The notes under the pieces: model-generated
Told to the model about the DNA's origin: nothing
Seen by the model: the letters and a program-made list of their open reading frames with translations, nothing else
The model's database searches: none
Source of the DNA: JAGMXM01 sp964458325
Lineage (GTDB): Bacteria > Verrucomicrobiota > Verrucomicrobiia > Limisphaerales > UBA1319
Direction: 5' to 3'
Length of the DNA: 35,976 bases
Assembly: GCA_964458325.1 (NCBI GenBank)
Contig: CAYWIM010000045.1
Coordinates: 1-35,976 of the forward strand
Program-made: the position numbers and the translations under genes
Part shown: piece after piece, positions 22,108 to 31,174 of the stretch
Position numbering within the stretch: the first letter of the stretch is position 1
Layout of the letters: the number at the start of each line of letters is the position of its first letter

Positions 22108-23180
22108 AAGATCACCAGGTTGTCCCGGTGCACCACCTCGGTCCGCGACCCCCGCGCCCCCCCGAGATCCGCCGCTGCGATGTCCGTGATCCCCCGCGCG
22201 AACTCCGTCCCGTCCTCGTCGCAGATCCGCACCACATCGCCCGCGCCGAACACCCCATCGGCCCGCACGATCCCTGGCGGCAGCAGGCTCTTGCCCCGCT
22301 CCCGCAATGCCGCCTTTGCCCCCTCGTCCACCACCCACGCGCCCCGGGGATGATGGAAGAAGGCGATCCACCGCTTGCGCCCCTGCAGCCGCTTGGCCGC
22401 CGGCACAAAGAGGGTCCCCTCCGATTCCCCCGCGAGGACCTTTTCCAGCACCCGTCTCTTCCGGCCCGACGCGATCACCATCGGGATCCCCGAGCGCATC
22501 ACGATCTTCGCCGCCTGCAGCTTCGTGCTCATCCCGCCCACCGCCGTCTCGCTGGCGGTTCCCCGCGCATGGCGCTCGAGCCCCGCATCAACCCGCGCCA
22601 CCATCGATATCGTCCGCGCGTTCGCCTGGCCGAAGTTTTCGATCAATCCCTCTGCCGTGGTCAGGATCACCAGCAGATCCGCCGGCAGCAGCGTGGCCAC
22701 CAGCGCCGATAGCCGGTCGTTGTCCCCGAACTTCAGCTCCGTCACCGATACCGCGTCGTTCTCGTTGATGATCGGCACCACGCCGCGCTGCAGCAAGGTG
22801 ATCAGCGCATGCCGAACGTTCAGGTGCCGGTCGTGGTGCTCGAGATCGTCGTGCGTCAGCAGCACCTGCGCCACCTGCAGATTGTGCTGCGCGAAGAGCC
22901 GCTCGTAAATGGCCATCAGCCGCGATTGCCCGACCGCCGCGCACGCCTGCAGCTCGTCCAGCCCGCGCGGCCGCCGCGTGAACCCCAGCACCCCCATCCC
23001 CGCCCCGACCGCCCCCGACGTGACCAGCGCCACCTCCCGGCCCGCTCGCCGCTGCGCCGCCACCTGCGCCGTCAACTGCTCGAACTGACCCATGTCCGGC
23101 TGCATCCGCTCGTCGGTCAGCACTCCCGTCCCCAGCTTCACGACCAGACGCTGGATCTTCTGCCGCAGTTCCTCGCGCAT
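22104..23180 (-). CDS. proB: Glutamate 5-kinase
   Basis: This 358-residue enzyme performs the first step of proline synthesis. The amino-acid kinase domain (1-260) shows VVKLGTGVL, LVTSGAVGAG, a GLDELQACAAVGQ segment, the glutamate-site INENDAVSVTELKFGDND and VGGMSTKLQAAKIVM. A C-terminal PUA domain follows (about 275-355, GIVRADGVFGAGDVVRI). The length is normal for PUA-containing ProB (367 in E. coli). The proA gene is not in this window. It overlaps mazG by four bases. Confidence 0.95.
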   Translation of the reverse strand: MREELRQKIQRLVVKLGTGVLTDERMQPDMGQFEQLTAQVAAQRRAGREVALVTSGAVGAGMGVLGFTRRPRGLDELQACAAVGQSRLMAIYERLFAQHNLQVAQVLLTHDDLEHHDRHLNVRHALITLLQRGVVPIINENDAVSVTELKFGDNDRLSALVATLLPADLLVILTTAEGLIENFGQANARTISMVARVDAGLERHARGTASETAVGGMSTKLQAAKIVMRSGIPMVIASGRKRRVLEKVLAGESEGTLFVPAAKRLQGRKRWIAFFHHPRGAWVVDEGAKAALRERGKSLLPPGIVRADGVFGAGDVVRICDEDGTEFARGITDIAAADLGGARGSRTEVVHRDNLVIL

Positions 23181-23281
23181 AGCCCGTGTCTCGTACCAAA
23201 CCCCGGATCCCTTGTCGAGCGCCCCGTGGGCTCGCCCTAAAACCTGTTGCCGCCGCCGATCCCTCGCGCATAATGCACCCC

Positions 23282-24349
23282 ATGCGCAAACAGTCGCTCG
23301 CTTTTCTCGAGAACCTGGTCAACACACCCAGCCCGTCCGGCCACGAGGCCCGCGGCCAGCGCGTCTGGCTCGATTACGTCGCCCCCTTCGCCGACCGCAC
23401 CTACACCGATGCCCATGGCAACGCGGTCGCCATGCTCCACCCCGGCGGATCGCCCCGCCTGATGCTCGCCGCCCACGCCGACGAAATCGCCCTCACCGTC
23501 AATTACATCACCGACCAGGGCTTCGTCTACGTCCGCAAGATCGGCGGCGTCGACGCCGCCATCACCAAAGCCCAGCGCGTCACCATCCACTCCCGCCGCG
23601 GACCCGTCCCCGCCGTTGTCGGCAACGTCGCCCCCCACCTCTCCAAGGACGACGACAAGAAGCCTCCCAGGATCCATGACCTGTTCCTGGACCTCGGCGT
23701 TGCCTCGAAAAAGGAGGCCGAAGCCCTGGTCCGCATCGGCGATCCCGTCACCCTCAACCAGCGGTTCGAGCGCCTGCGCGGCGATGTGGTCGTCGCCCGC
23801 GCCTTCGACAACCGCGTGGGCACCTTCGCCGTGGCCGAAACCCTCCGCCTCCTCCGCGAGCGCCGCCCGCGTCTGGCCGCCGAGGTCTGCGCCGTCTCCA
23901 ATATCATGGAGGAAACCGGCCTCTACGGCGCCCGCCAGATCGCCTATTCGCTCGCCCCCGACATCGCCCTCGTCGTCGATGTCACCCACGCCACCGACTA
24001 CCCCACCGTCAGCCTCCCCCAATACGGTGATGTCCGCCTCGGACGCGGCCCCACCATCACCCACGGCGGATGCAACCACCCCGAGATCGTCGACCGGCTC
24101 GAATCCCTCGCCCGCCAGCACCGCATCCCCCTCCAGCACGAAACCATGTCCTCCCATAGCGGCACTGACACCGATGCCATCTTCTGGACTCGAGGCGGCA
24201 TCCCCAGCGGCCTCGTCAGCCTCCCCAACCGCTACATGCACTCCCCCGTCGAGCTCGTCCACCTCGGCGACCTCGAGCAGATCCCCGAGCTCCTCGCCGC
24301 CTTCGCCGCCTCCCTCAAGCGAAACCAGAAATTCAAGGTCAGGATCTGA
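23282..24349 (+). CDS. M42-family aminopeptidase / endoglucanase-like metallopeptidase
   Basis: This 355-residue enzyme of the M42 (FrvX/PepA-like, di-metal) family starts at ATG 23282; ATG 23273 is an alternative. Metal and catalytic landmarks appear in order: AAHADEIAL, ARAFDNRVGTF with the bridging Asp, MEETGLYGAR with the catalytic Glu pair, VDVTHATDYP, and late SSHSGTDTDAI with His. The ending IPSGLVSLPNRYMHSPVE is the family signature. It probably trims peptides in the cytosol. A CATAAT hexamer at 23268-23273 placed about 8 bases before the start suggests a short or absent leader. It is divergent from proB. Confidence 0.9.
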   Translation: MRKQSLAFLENLVNTPSPSGHEARGQRVWLDYVAPFADRTYTDAHGNAVAMLHPGGSPRLMLAAHADEIALTVNYITDQGFVYVRKIGGVDAAITKAQRVTIHSRRGPVPAVVGNVAPHLSKDDDKKPPRIHDLFLDLGVASKKEAEALVRIGDPVTLNQRFERLRGDVVVARAFDNRVGTFAVAETLRLLRERRPRLAAEVCAVSNIMEETGLYGARQIAYSLAPDIALVVDVTHATDYPTVSLPQYGDVRLGRGPTITHGGCNHPEIVDRLESLARQHRIPLQHETMSSHSGTDTDAIFWTRGGIPSGLVSLPNRYMHSPVELVHLGDLEQIPELLAAFAASLKRNQKFKVRI

Positions 24350-24424
24350 CCCGCCCAAGTTTTCGCTTCTTTTCTCCCCGAAAATGGGGTGGTATGTTCG
24401 ATCGAACTCGAAACGAGGCAATTT

Positions 24425-25153
24425 ATGTCAGGACATAGCAAGTGGGCCAAGGTGAAGCATTTCAAGGGCGCCGTGGATGCCAAACGCGGCAAGATCTTCT
24501 CCAAGCTGTCCAAGGAAATCACCATTGCCACCAAGCTCGCCGGCGGAGATCCCAGCATGAATCCCCGCCTCCGCATGGTGCTCCTCAAATGCCGCGCCGC
24601 CAACATGCCCTCCGATAACGTCGACCGCGCCATCAAACGCGGCGCCGGCGGCGACGATTCCATCCACTACGAGGACCTCAGCTACGAGGTCTATGGCCCC
24701 GGCGGCGTCGCCATCCTCGTCGAGGTCAGCACCGATAACCGCAATCGCACCGCCGCCGAGATCCGCAGCCTCTGCACCAAGCACTCCGGCGCCATCGCCA
24801 CCGCCGGCGCTGTCTCCCGCCTCTTCCATCGCAAAGGCCAGATCTTCGTCCCCCGCGATGCCGCCTCCGAAGACGACCTCATGGCCATCGCCCTCGAAGC
24901 CGGCGCCGAGGATTTCCAAGCCGGCCCCGACGGCTATGAAATCCTCACCGAACCCGCCTCGTTCGAGGCCATCCACAAGGCGATCGAGGCCAAAGGCATC
25001 AAATGCCCGGATGCCCAGGTCACCTTCCTCCCCACGACCACCGTGCCGGTCAGCGCCGCCGATGCCCCCGCCGTCGTCCGGCTCCTCGAAGCCCTCGATG
25101 ACCACGAGGATGTCAAGGAAACTCACTCGAATGCCGATCTCCCGGATGCCTGA
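24425..25153 (+). CDS. yebC: YebC/PmpR-family protein
   Basis: This 242-residue protein starts at ATG 24425, preceded by GAGG six bases upstream. It begins with the unmistakable MSGHSKWAKVKHFKG and KRGKIFSKLSKEI segments. The body contains NMPSDNVDRAIKRGAGGDD and YEVYGPGGVAILVEVSTDNRNRT (family landmarks of the second domain). Members were named as DNA-binding regulators; more recent work ties YebC-type proteins to relief of ribosome stalling. Usually it sits with ruvC; here it is between a peptidase and the RND exporter, with no ruv gene nearby. Confidence 0.95.
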   Translation: MSGHSKWAKVKHFKGAVDAKRGKIFSKLSKEITIATKLAGGDPSMNPRLRMVLLKCRAANMPSDNVDRAIKRGAGGDDSIHYEDLSYEVYGPGGVAILVEVSTDNRNRTAAEIRSLCTKHSGAIATAGAVSRLFHRKGQIFVPRDAASEDDLMAIALEAGAEDFQAGPDGYEILTEPASFEAIHKAIEAKGIKCPDAQVTFLPTTTVPVSAADAPAVVRLLEALDDHEDVKETHSNADLPDA

Positions 25154-25235
25154 CAGGCTCGCATCCATGCCTCGCCCAAGACGAGCCTCCTCGAGAACTT
25201 CCGGGGCCGATCTCGCCTGACTCGATCGCGGATCG

Positions 25236-28031
25236 ATGCCCATGGTCTCACCCAAAGACAGCCTCTCTTCCCGCGGTCTTCACCGGCTGGCCGAATTCGT
25301 CTACCGCCGATCCCGCTGGCTGACGCCCCCCCTCATCCTGGCCGCCGTCGCTTGCGTCGTCTTTACCCGCTACTCCCTCCAGTTCCACACCAGCCGCAAC
25401 GACCTCGTCGGCGGCAACCTCCAATACCACCGCCAGTTCCTCCAGTTCCGCGACGAGTTCCCCGCCCAGGATGACCTCGTCGCGCTGGTCGAAAGCGAGG
25501 ACCACGAGAAAAACCGGCAGTTCGTCGAGCGCCTCGCCGCCCGGCTCCAGGCCGAGACCAACCTGTTCACCAATGTCTTCTTCAAAGGCGACCTCAAGCT
25601 GCTCGGCCCCAAAGCGCTCCTGTTCCTCCCCGAGGAAAAGCTCGATGCGCTTGCCCGCACCCTCGAGGACGCCCAGCCGCTGATCCGCCAGTTCGCCCAG
25701 GCCACTAACCTCTCTTCCATGCTCGAGCTGGTCAACCGCCAGTTCGCCGGAGCTTCCCCGTCCACCAACGAATCCACCTCTGCTCTCCTGGGCGCCATCC
25801 CCGCCCTCCGCCGCATCCTCGATCAAGCCGCCCAAAGCCTCCGGCGCCCCGGCGTGCCCCCCTCGCCCGGTGTCAGCGCCCTCTTCAACGATGGCCAGGA
25901 GGCCGAAAGCCAGATGTACATCACCTTCGACAATGGCCGCATCTACCTCGTCACCGCCCAGCCCCGCCTCGAATCCCTCAACCACGCCGCCGTCGATCGC
26001 CTCCGCGAGCTGGTCCGCGCCACCCGCTACGAAGTCCCCGGCGTCAATGCCGGCATCACCGGCGAGTCCGTGCTCTCGATGGACGAGATGGCCCAATCCC
26101 AACGGGACACCCTGGTCGCTTCCGTCCTTTCGCTGATCCTGGTCGCGCTCATCTTCGTCTATGGCTACCAGGAAACCGGCCGCCCTCTCAAAGCCACCGT
26201 CTGTCTCGTCATCGGCCTGGCCTACACCATGGCCTTTGCCACTGGCGCCATCGGCCACCTCAACATCCTCACCATCACCTTCGTCCCCATGCTCATCGGA
26301 CTGGCCATCGATTTCGGCGTCCACCTCATCACCCGCTACGAAGAGGAGCTCCGCCACGGTCACACCCGACGCGATGCCATCGAAAAGGCCATCGTCTTCA
26401 CCGGCAAAGGCATCTTCACCGGCTGCTTCACCACCGCCTTCGCCTTCCTCGCCATGGGATTCACCGGCTTCCGCGGCATCCAGGAGATGGGCTGGATCTG
26501 CGGAGGCGGCCTCCTGATCTGCCTGATCCCCATGATGACCATCCTGCCCGCATGGCTCTTGCGCGGCCGGCAAAACCGCCAAGACCACCGACACCCGCCC
26601 CCCAACCGCCGCGCCCTCATCGAACGGCTCTGGCTGGACCGGCCCCGCACCGTTCTGGTCGTCGCCCTGGCTGTCTCCACTCTCGCCATCACTCAACTGC
26701 CCAAAGTCTACTTCGATTATAACCTCCTCCACCTCCAAACCCGCGGGCTCCCCGCCGTCGCACTCGAAAACAAGCTGATCCATTCCGCCGGCAAGTCCGT
26801 CCTCTTCGGCGCCGTCCTGGCCGACTCCCTCACCGAAGCCGTCGAGATCGAACGCCAAATCCAATCCCTCCCGACGGTCAGCACCGTCGAATCCATCGGC
26901 CCTTTGCTCGCCGACGATCCCAGCCGCCGCCTGCCCCTTATCCGACAGGTCAAAGAATGCCTGGCCCCCCTCCGGTTCCCCCCGCTCGATCCTGACCCCG
27001 TGTCCCTGCCTGATCTCGATTATCCCCTCCGCGTCTTCATCGGCTACCTCAGCCTCGCGCTGCCTGAAATCGAGCGCGCCGAAGATCCTCTCCTGGCCGC
27101 TCAGGTCCGCTCCCTGATCGAGACCGCCACCCAGTTCCGTTCCAGTCTCCAGGGCGCGGACCGGCCGGCCATCGCACACCGATTGGCCGCCTATCAACAA
27201 GCCCTCTTCCGCGACTTGCGCGATACCCTCGAGGCGCTCCGAAACCAGGATGACCGCGCTGGCCTGCGCATCGAAGACCTCCCCGCCACAATCCGCAACC
27301 GGTTCGTCGGCCGCACCGGCAAATACCTGCTCCAGGTCTACCCCAAGTCCGATGTCTGGGAACGCGCCAACCAGGAGGCATTCATCCGTAGCTTGCGCGA
27401 AATCCTGGATCCGAACCAGACCGGCCACCCCATCATCACTGGCACCCCCGTCCAGCTTTACGAATACACCACCCTCCTCAAAAACAGCTACGAGGAAGCC
27501 GCCCTCTACTCGCTGGCCGCCATTGTCCTCCTGACTGCCGTCCATTTCCGAAGCGCCCTCGCCGTCCTCTTCGCCATCATCCCCGTCGCCGTCGGATCGC
27601 TCTGGACCCTCGGCATCATGGGCGCCTGCGACGCGCCTTTCAATCCCGCCAATATCATGCTCCTCCCCCTGATCGTCGGCATCGGCGTCACCAATGGCAT
27701 CCATATCCTCAATCGTTTCGCCGAGGAACGAAATCCAGGCATCCTCGCCAAAAGCACGGGCAAAGCCCTCGTCGTCTCTGCCCTCACCACCATCGCCGGC
27801 TTTGGCAGCCTCACCATCGCTCAACACCAGGGGATCGCCAGCCTCGGATTCGTCATGGCCATTGGCACGCTCTGTTGCCTCGTCGCCGCCCTCACTCTCC
27901 TCCCTGCCTGCCTCAAAATCGCCTCCCATGCCGGTTGGAAAATAAAAACCCAGTGGCGACAATGCACAATCGACACTGGGCACAGAGGAACGGAGGCCAA
28001 AGCCCCGCCATCTTTAATGCTTGATCAGTAA
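25236..28031 (+). CDS. RND/MMPL-family exporter, HpnN-like
   Basis: This 931-residue inner-membrane protein has two transmembrane halves, each with a large periplasmic loop. Helix 1 lies near residues 25-45. The first membrane domain spans roughly 285-440 and includes GLAIDFGVHLITRYEEE near 354, whose Asp is the usual proton-relay residue. The second spans roughly 755-915 and has GIGVTNGIHILNRFAEE near 814, where the matching Asp is Thr. The overall layout resembles hopanoid or lipid exporters of the HpnN group, which carry lipids across the periplasm. It heads a cluster with mlaE, mlaF and mlaD, supporting a lipid or envelope role. The start ATG 25236 is chosen; ATG 25242 is possible. No hopanoid synthesis gene is present in this window. 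Confidence 0.85.
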   Translation: MPMVSPKDSLSSRGLHRLAEFVYRRSRWLTPPLILAAVACVVFTRYSLQFHTSRNDLVGGNLQYHRQFLQFRDEFPAQDDLVALVESEDHEKNRQFVERLAARLQAETNLFTNVFFKGDLKLLGPKALLFLPEEKLDALARTLEDAQPLIRQFAQATNLSSMLELVNRQFAGASPSTNESTSALLGAIPALRRILDQAAQSLRRPGVPPSPGVSALFNDGQEAESQMYITFDNGRIYLVTAQPRLESLNHAAVDRLRELVRATRYEVPGVNAGITGESVLSMDEMAQSQRDTLVASVLSLILVALIFVYGYQETGRPLKATVCLVIGLAYTMAFATGAIGHLNILTITFVPMLIGLAIDFGVHLITRYEEELRHGHTRRDAIEKAIVFTGKGIFTGCFTTAFAFLAMGFTGFRGIQEMGWICGGGLLICLIPMMTILPAWLLRGRQNRQDHRHPPPNRRALIERLWLDRPRTVLVVALAVSTLAITQLPKVYFDYNLLHLQTRGLPAVALENKLIHSAGKSVLFGAVLADSLTEAVEIERQIQSLPTVSTVESIGPLLADDPSRRLPLIRQVKECLAPLRFPPLDPDPVSLPDLDYPLRVFIGYLSLALPEIERAEDPLLAAQVRSLIETATQFRSSLQGADRPAIAHRLAAYQQALFRDLRDTLEALRNQDDRAGLRIEDLPATIRNRFVGRTGKYLLQVYPKSDVWERANQEAFIRSLREILDPNQTGHPIITGTPVQLYEYTTLLKNSYEEAALYSLAAIVLLTAVHFRSALAVLFAIIPVAVGSLWTLGIMGACDAPFNPANIMLLPLIVGIGVTNGIHILNRFAEERNPGILAKSTGKALVVSALTTIAGFGSLTIAQHQGIASLGFVMAIGTLCCLVAALTLLPACLKIASHAGWKIKTQWRQCTIDTGHRGTEAKAPPSLMLDQ

Positions 28032-28134
28032 ACTCGCATCCAGGCCCAATGTCAACGTCCATCTTACAAAAAAAGCCTTTCATGAACGGTCAAGTGCCAT
28101 CATTTTGCCAGCGTTATCGTTATTTCCACCCTCT

Positions 28135-29643
28135 ATGGCCTTTTACCCTTTGACCAACCCTTGCCTCATTGGATTCTGCGCATGGATTGCCTCCATCACC
28201 ATGCTCTCTGCCGCCCAGCCATCGGCTGCCTTCCCCGAAATCAATGCCGGTCCCTTGTGGGATCGATCCCCCCTCACCCTTCAATCGGGTTACCGTGACG
28301 AAATGCTTGGGCCGCTCTTCAGCCGCCAACAGTCCGATACTCAGGAGCAATTCGAGTTCCATCCCTTATTCAGTTCAATCCGCGACCCCGAGACCGATAC
28401 CTCCGGATTCGAGTTCCTCTATCCCTTGATCACCCGCCGCCGCAACGGAGACGAATACCGCATCCAGCTGCTGCAGTTGCTGAGCTTCTCGGGAGGCGCG
28501 AGCCAGGCCGGCCAACAGACCCGCCGCGCCGCCTTCTTCCCCGTCTACTTCCAGCAATGGTCCGAAGACCCTGCCCGAAATTCCTTCGCCCTGGCGCCGT
28601 TCTACGGCCATATCCAAAACCGATTCAACCGGGACGATATCCATTTCGTCCTCCTCCCCCTCTACGTGAGCACGCGCAAGAGAGAGGTGGTCACCGATAA
28701 CTACCTGCTACCCTTCTTCCATCGGCGGCATGGGCCGGGGCTCGAGGGCTGGCAGTGGTGGCCCCTCGCCGGCCACGAGCGCCAAGATCCGCTCACGACG
28801 ACCAATGGCTTCGATGAGGTCGAGCTGCGCCCCGGCCATGAGAAGCGCTTTGTCCTCTGGCCTCTGTATCTCGAGCAAACCACCGGCATCGGAACCGATG
28901 CATCGAGCGAGTCGCGCGCGCTTCTGCCCCTGTTCTTTCGGCAGCATTCCGCCGAGCGCGATTTCCGAAGCTGGGTCTGGCCATTGTTCAACTACACCGA
29001 AGACCGCGCGCGCCATTACCGCGAGTGGTCCATGCCCTGGCCGGTCTTTCACGTCGCCCGCGGCGAAGGCAAGCAAGGCCTCCGCCTCTGGCCCCTCTTC
29101 CAGCACTTCGAAAGGACCAACCGCCAAAGCGATTTCCTTCTCTGGCCCCTCTACAATCACCAGCGCCAGACCGCGGAAACGCTCGAGCGCCAGCGCACCC
29201 GCATCCTCTTCTACCTCTATTCCGATCTCACCGAAACCGACACGCGCACCCAGACCTCGCGGCAGCGCACTGACCTCTGGCCTCTCTTCACCGCGCGGCG
29301 CGACCGCGAAGGACGCCAGCGATTCCAGCTGTTCGCCCCCCTCGAGCCCATCTTCCCCCTGGCGCCGGCCATCGAGCGCAACTACTCGCCTCTCTGGTCC
29401 ATCTGGCGATCCGAGTCCAACCCCCTGACCGGCCAATCCCGCCACTCGCTCCTCTGGAACCTCTATCGCCAGTCCGATTCCCCCGCCCGCCGCCAATGGA
29501 GCTTCCTGTTCGGCGCGTTCCAGTTCGAACGCGACGAAGCCGGCCGGCGCGGGCGGATCCTGTTCATCCCCGTCGGCGCGCGGCCCGCGGCCCCGGCGCC
29601 TCCCGCGCCGATCCCTTCTCCAAACCCTCTCCTTGCGGATTGA
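28135..29643 (+). CDS. Exported 'WPLF'-repeat protein of unknown function
   Basis: This 502-residue protein starts at ATG 28135, giving a signal peptide (CLIGFCAWIASITMLSAAQ). The rest is a series of irregular units of about 25-40 residues, each holding a hydrophobic strand such as LWPLY, LLPLFF, VWPLFNY, PWPVFHV, LWPLFQHF, LLWPLYNH, LFYLYSD, LWPLFTAR, LWSIWRS or LLWNLYRQ, followed by a charged hairpin. Alternating W/L/F with Arg and Gln suggests repeating antiparallel beta strands, possibly an outer-membrane barrel or extended beta sheet. The end is Pro/Ala-rich. No characterised family is recognised. Its stop lies two bases from mlaE and it follows an RND exporter, so it may be an outer-membrane or periplasmic partner of lipid transport. 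An upstream in-frame start (28021) would put the signal peptide inside the chain. Confidence 0.7.
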   Translation: MAFYPLTNPCLIGFCAWIASITMLSAAQPSAAFPEINAGPLWDRSPLTLQSGYRDEMLGPLFSRQQSDTQEQFEFHPLFSSIRDPETDTSGFEFLYPLITRRRNGDEYRIQLLQLLSFSGGASQAGQQTRRAAFFPVYFQQWSEDPARNSFALAPFYGHIQNRFNRDDIHFVLLPLYVSTRKREVVTDNYLLPFFHRRHGPGLEGWQWWPLAGHERQDPLTTTNGFDEVELRPGHEKRFVLWPLYLEQTTGIGTDASSESRALLPLFFRQHSAERDFRSWVWPLFNYTEDRARHYREWSMPWPVFHVARGEGKQGLRLWPLFQHFERTNRQSDFLLWPLYNHQRQTAETLERQRTRILFYLYSDLTETDTRTQTSRQRTDLWPLFTARRDREGRQRFQLFAPLEPIFPLAPAIERNYSPLWSIWRSESNPLTGQSRHSLLWNLYRQSDSPARRQWSFLFGAFQFERDEAGRRGRILFIPVGARPAAPAPPAPIPSPNPLLAD

Positions 29644-29645
29644 TT

Positions 29646-30392
29646 ATGTTCCAGAACCTCGGCGAAATGCTGATGCTGCTCGGGCGCACTCTGCGGATGC
29701 TCCCGCAAACCTGGGGGCAGCGCCGCAAAGTCATGGACCAGCTGTTCGAGATCGGCAACGCCAGCCTCCTCATGGTCTGCGTCCTCTCGCTCTTCATCGG
29801 CGGCGTCCTGGCCCTCCAGACCGGCCCCGTCCTCGTCGATCGCGGGCTCGGCAGCGTCCTCGGCGGCATCATCGGCCTCTCGATGTGCAAGGAGCTCTCC
29901 CCCGTCATGGTCGCCATCCTCATCGCCGGCCGCATCGGCTCCGCCATGGCCGCCGAGATCGGCTCCATGCAGGTCTACCAGGAAATCGACGCGCTCCGGA
30001 CCATGAACATCCACCCCGTCCGCTACCTGGTCCTGCCCCGGGTCGTCGCCATCTGCGTCGCTCTCCCCCTCCTGGTCCTCTTCTCCATCCTGGTCGGCTG
30101 GACCGGCGGTCTCCTGGTCTCCGCCAGCAACCCGGAAATCGCCCTCTCTACCCAAGGCTTCCTGAGCAACCTCCGCCAATCGGTCGAGCTCGCCGACCTC
30201 GCCAACGGCCTCCTGAAATCGCTCGTGTTCGCCGCCGTCATCGGCACGGTCTCCTGCCACCAGGGCCTCCATACCATCGGCGGCCCCCGCGGCATCGGCC
30301 GCTCGGTCACCAAGGCCGTCGTCAATTCCATTGTCTTGATCCTCGTTCTGGATTATTTCCTGACCCGGGTCCTGCTCTACATCGACTTATGA
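29646..30392 (+). CDS. mlaE: MlaE-family lipid ABC transporter permease
   Basis: This 248-residue inner-membrane protein starts at ATG 29646. It has the family signature ELSPVMVAILIAGRIGSAMA and AAEIGSMQVYQEIDALRTM, which forms the cytoplasmic coupling helix. It has about five membrane helices and a conserved VLPRVVAICVALPLLV segment. With the ATPase and MCE protein that follow, it forms an Mla/Ttg2-type complex that moves phospholipids between inner and outer membranes, so the host is almost surely diderm. Confidence 0.95.
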   Translation: MFQNLGEMLMLLGRTLRMLPQTWGQRRKVMDQLFEIGNASLLMVCVLSLFIGGVLALQTGPVLVDRGLGSVLGGIIGLSMCKELSPVMVAILIAGRIGSAMAAEIGSMQVYQEIDALRTMNIHPVRYLVLPRVVAICVALPLLVLFSILVGWTGGLLVSASNPEIALSTQGFLSNLRQSVELADLANGLLKSLVFAAVIGTVSCHQGLHTIGGPRGIGRSVTKAVVNSIVLILVLDYFLTRVLLYIDL

Positions 30393-31174
30393 CCCCAAAC
30401 GGAACCAGCCCGCGCCAGGGAGTCGGCGTCCGCGTCCGCGGACTGCGCAAGACTTTGGGCGGCCGCGTCGTCCTCGATGACATCGACCTCGAGGTCCACC
30501 CCGGCGAGACGTTCGTCATCATGGGACCCAGCGGCAGCGGCAAGACCGTCCTCCTCAAACATATCATCGGGCTCGAGTCCCCCGACGCCGGCGAGATCCT
30601 TATCGATGGCCAGCCCCTCGATGCCCCGGGCCTCATGGACCGCTTCCGGCTGGCCATGGTGTTCCAATCGTCCGCTCTCCTCAGCTCGCTCACCGTCGCC
30701 GATAACGTCGGGCTCTACCTCGCCGAACACCGCCTCCACCCCCCCGCCGATATCGCCCGCATCGTCCGCGAAAAGCTCGGCCTCGTCGGCCTCGCCGATT
30801 CCGAACTCAAATACCCCTCCGAGCTCTCCGGCGGCATGCGCAAACGCGCCGCCATCGCCCGCGCCCTCGTCATGGACCCCCACCTCATCCTCTATGACGA
30901 ACCCACCAGCGAGCTCGATCCACTCATCGCCTTAACCATCGCCGACGAAATCCGCCGCCTCCAGCTCCGCCTCGGCGTCACCTCGATCGTCGTCACCCAC
31001 GACCGCGACCTGGCCTTCGGGATCGCCGATCGCATCGCCATGATCCAAGAAGGCCGCATCCTCGCCGTCGGCAACCCCGGCCAGATCCGCCAATCCGCCA
31101 TCCCCCTGGTCCAGCGCTTTCTCCAAGCTGAATTCAAGGAACCCAGCCTCGCCACCGAGACAACCTCGCCATGA
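30389..31174 (+). CDS. mlaF: MlaF-family lipid ABC transporter ATP-binding protein
   Basis: This 261-residue ATPase overlaps mlaE by four bases. Walker A is GPSGSGKTVLLKHI near residue 49, the Q-loop is MVFQSSALLSSLTV, the signature is LSGGMRKRAAIARAL, Walker B is LILYDEPTSELDP, and the H-loop is IVVTHD. The D-loop has Glu where Gly is common. It powers lipid transport through MlaE. Confidence 0.95.
   Translation: MTPNGTSPRQGVGVRVRGLRKTLGGRVVLDDIDLEVHPGETFVIMGPSGSGKTVLLKHIIGLESPDAGEILIDGQPLDAPGLMDRFRLAMVFQSSALLSSLTVADNVGLYLAEHRLHPPADIARIVREKLGLVGLADSELKYPSELSGGMRKRAAIARALVMDPHLILYDEPTSELDPLIALTIADEIRRLQLRLGVTSIVVTHDRDLAFGIADRIAMIQEGRILAVGNPGQIRQSAIPLVQRFLQAEFKEPSLATETTSP

Noticed and set aside
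27949..27980. CCCAGTG/CACTGGG hairpin near the end of the RND gene
   Set aside because: It lies inside the open frame with no T-run after it; probably chance.
25248..27983. Minus-strand frame of about 910 codons
   Set aside because: It mirrors the RND gene; the translated sequence is low-complexity acidic with no motif.
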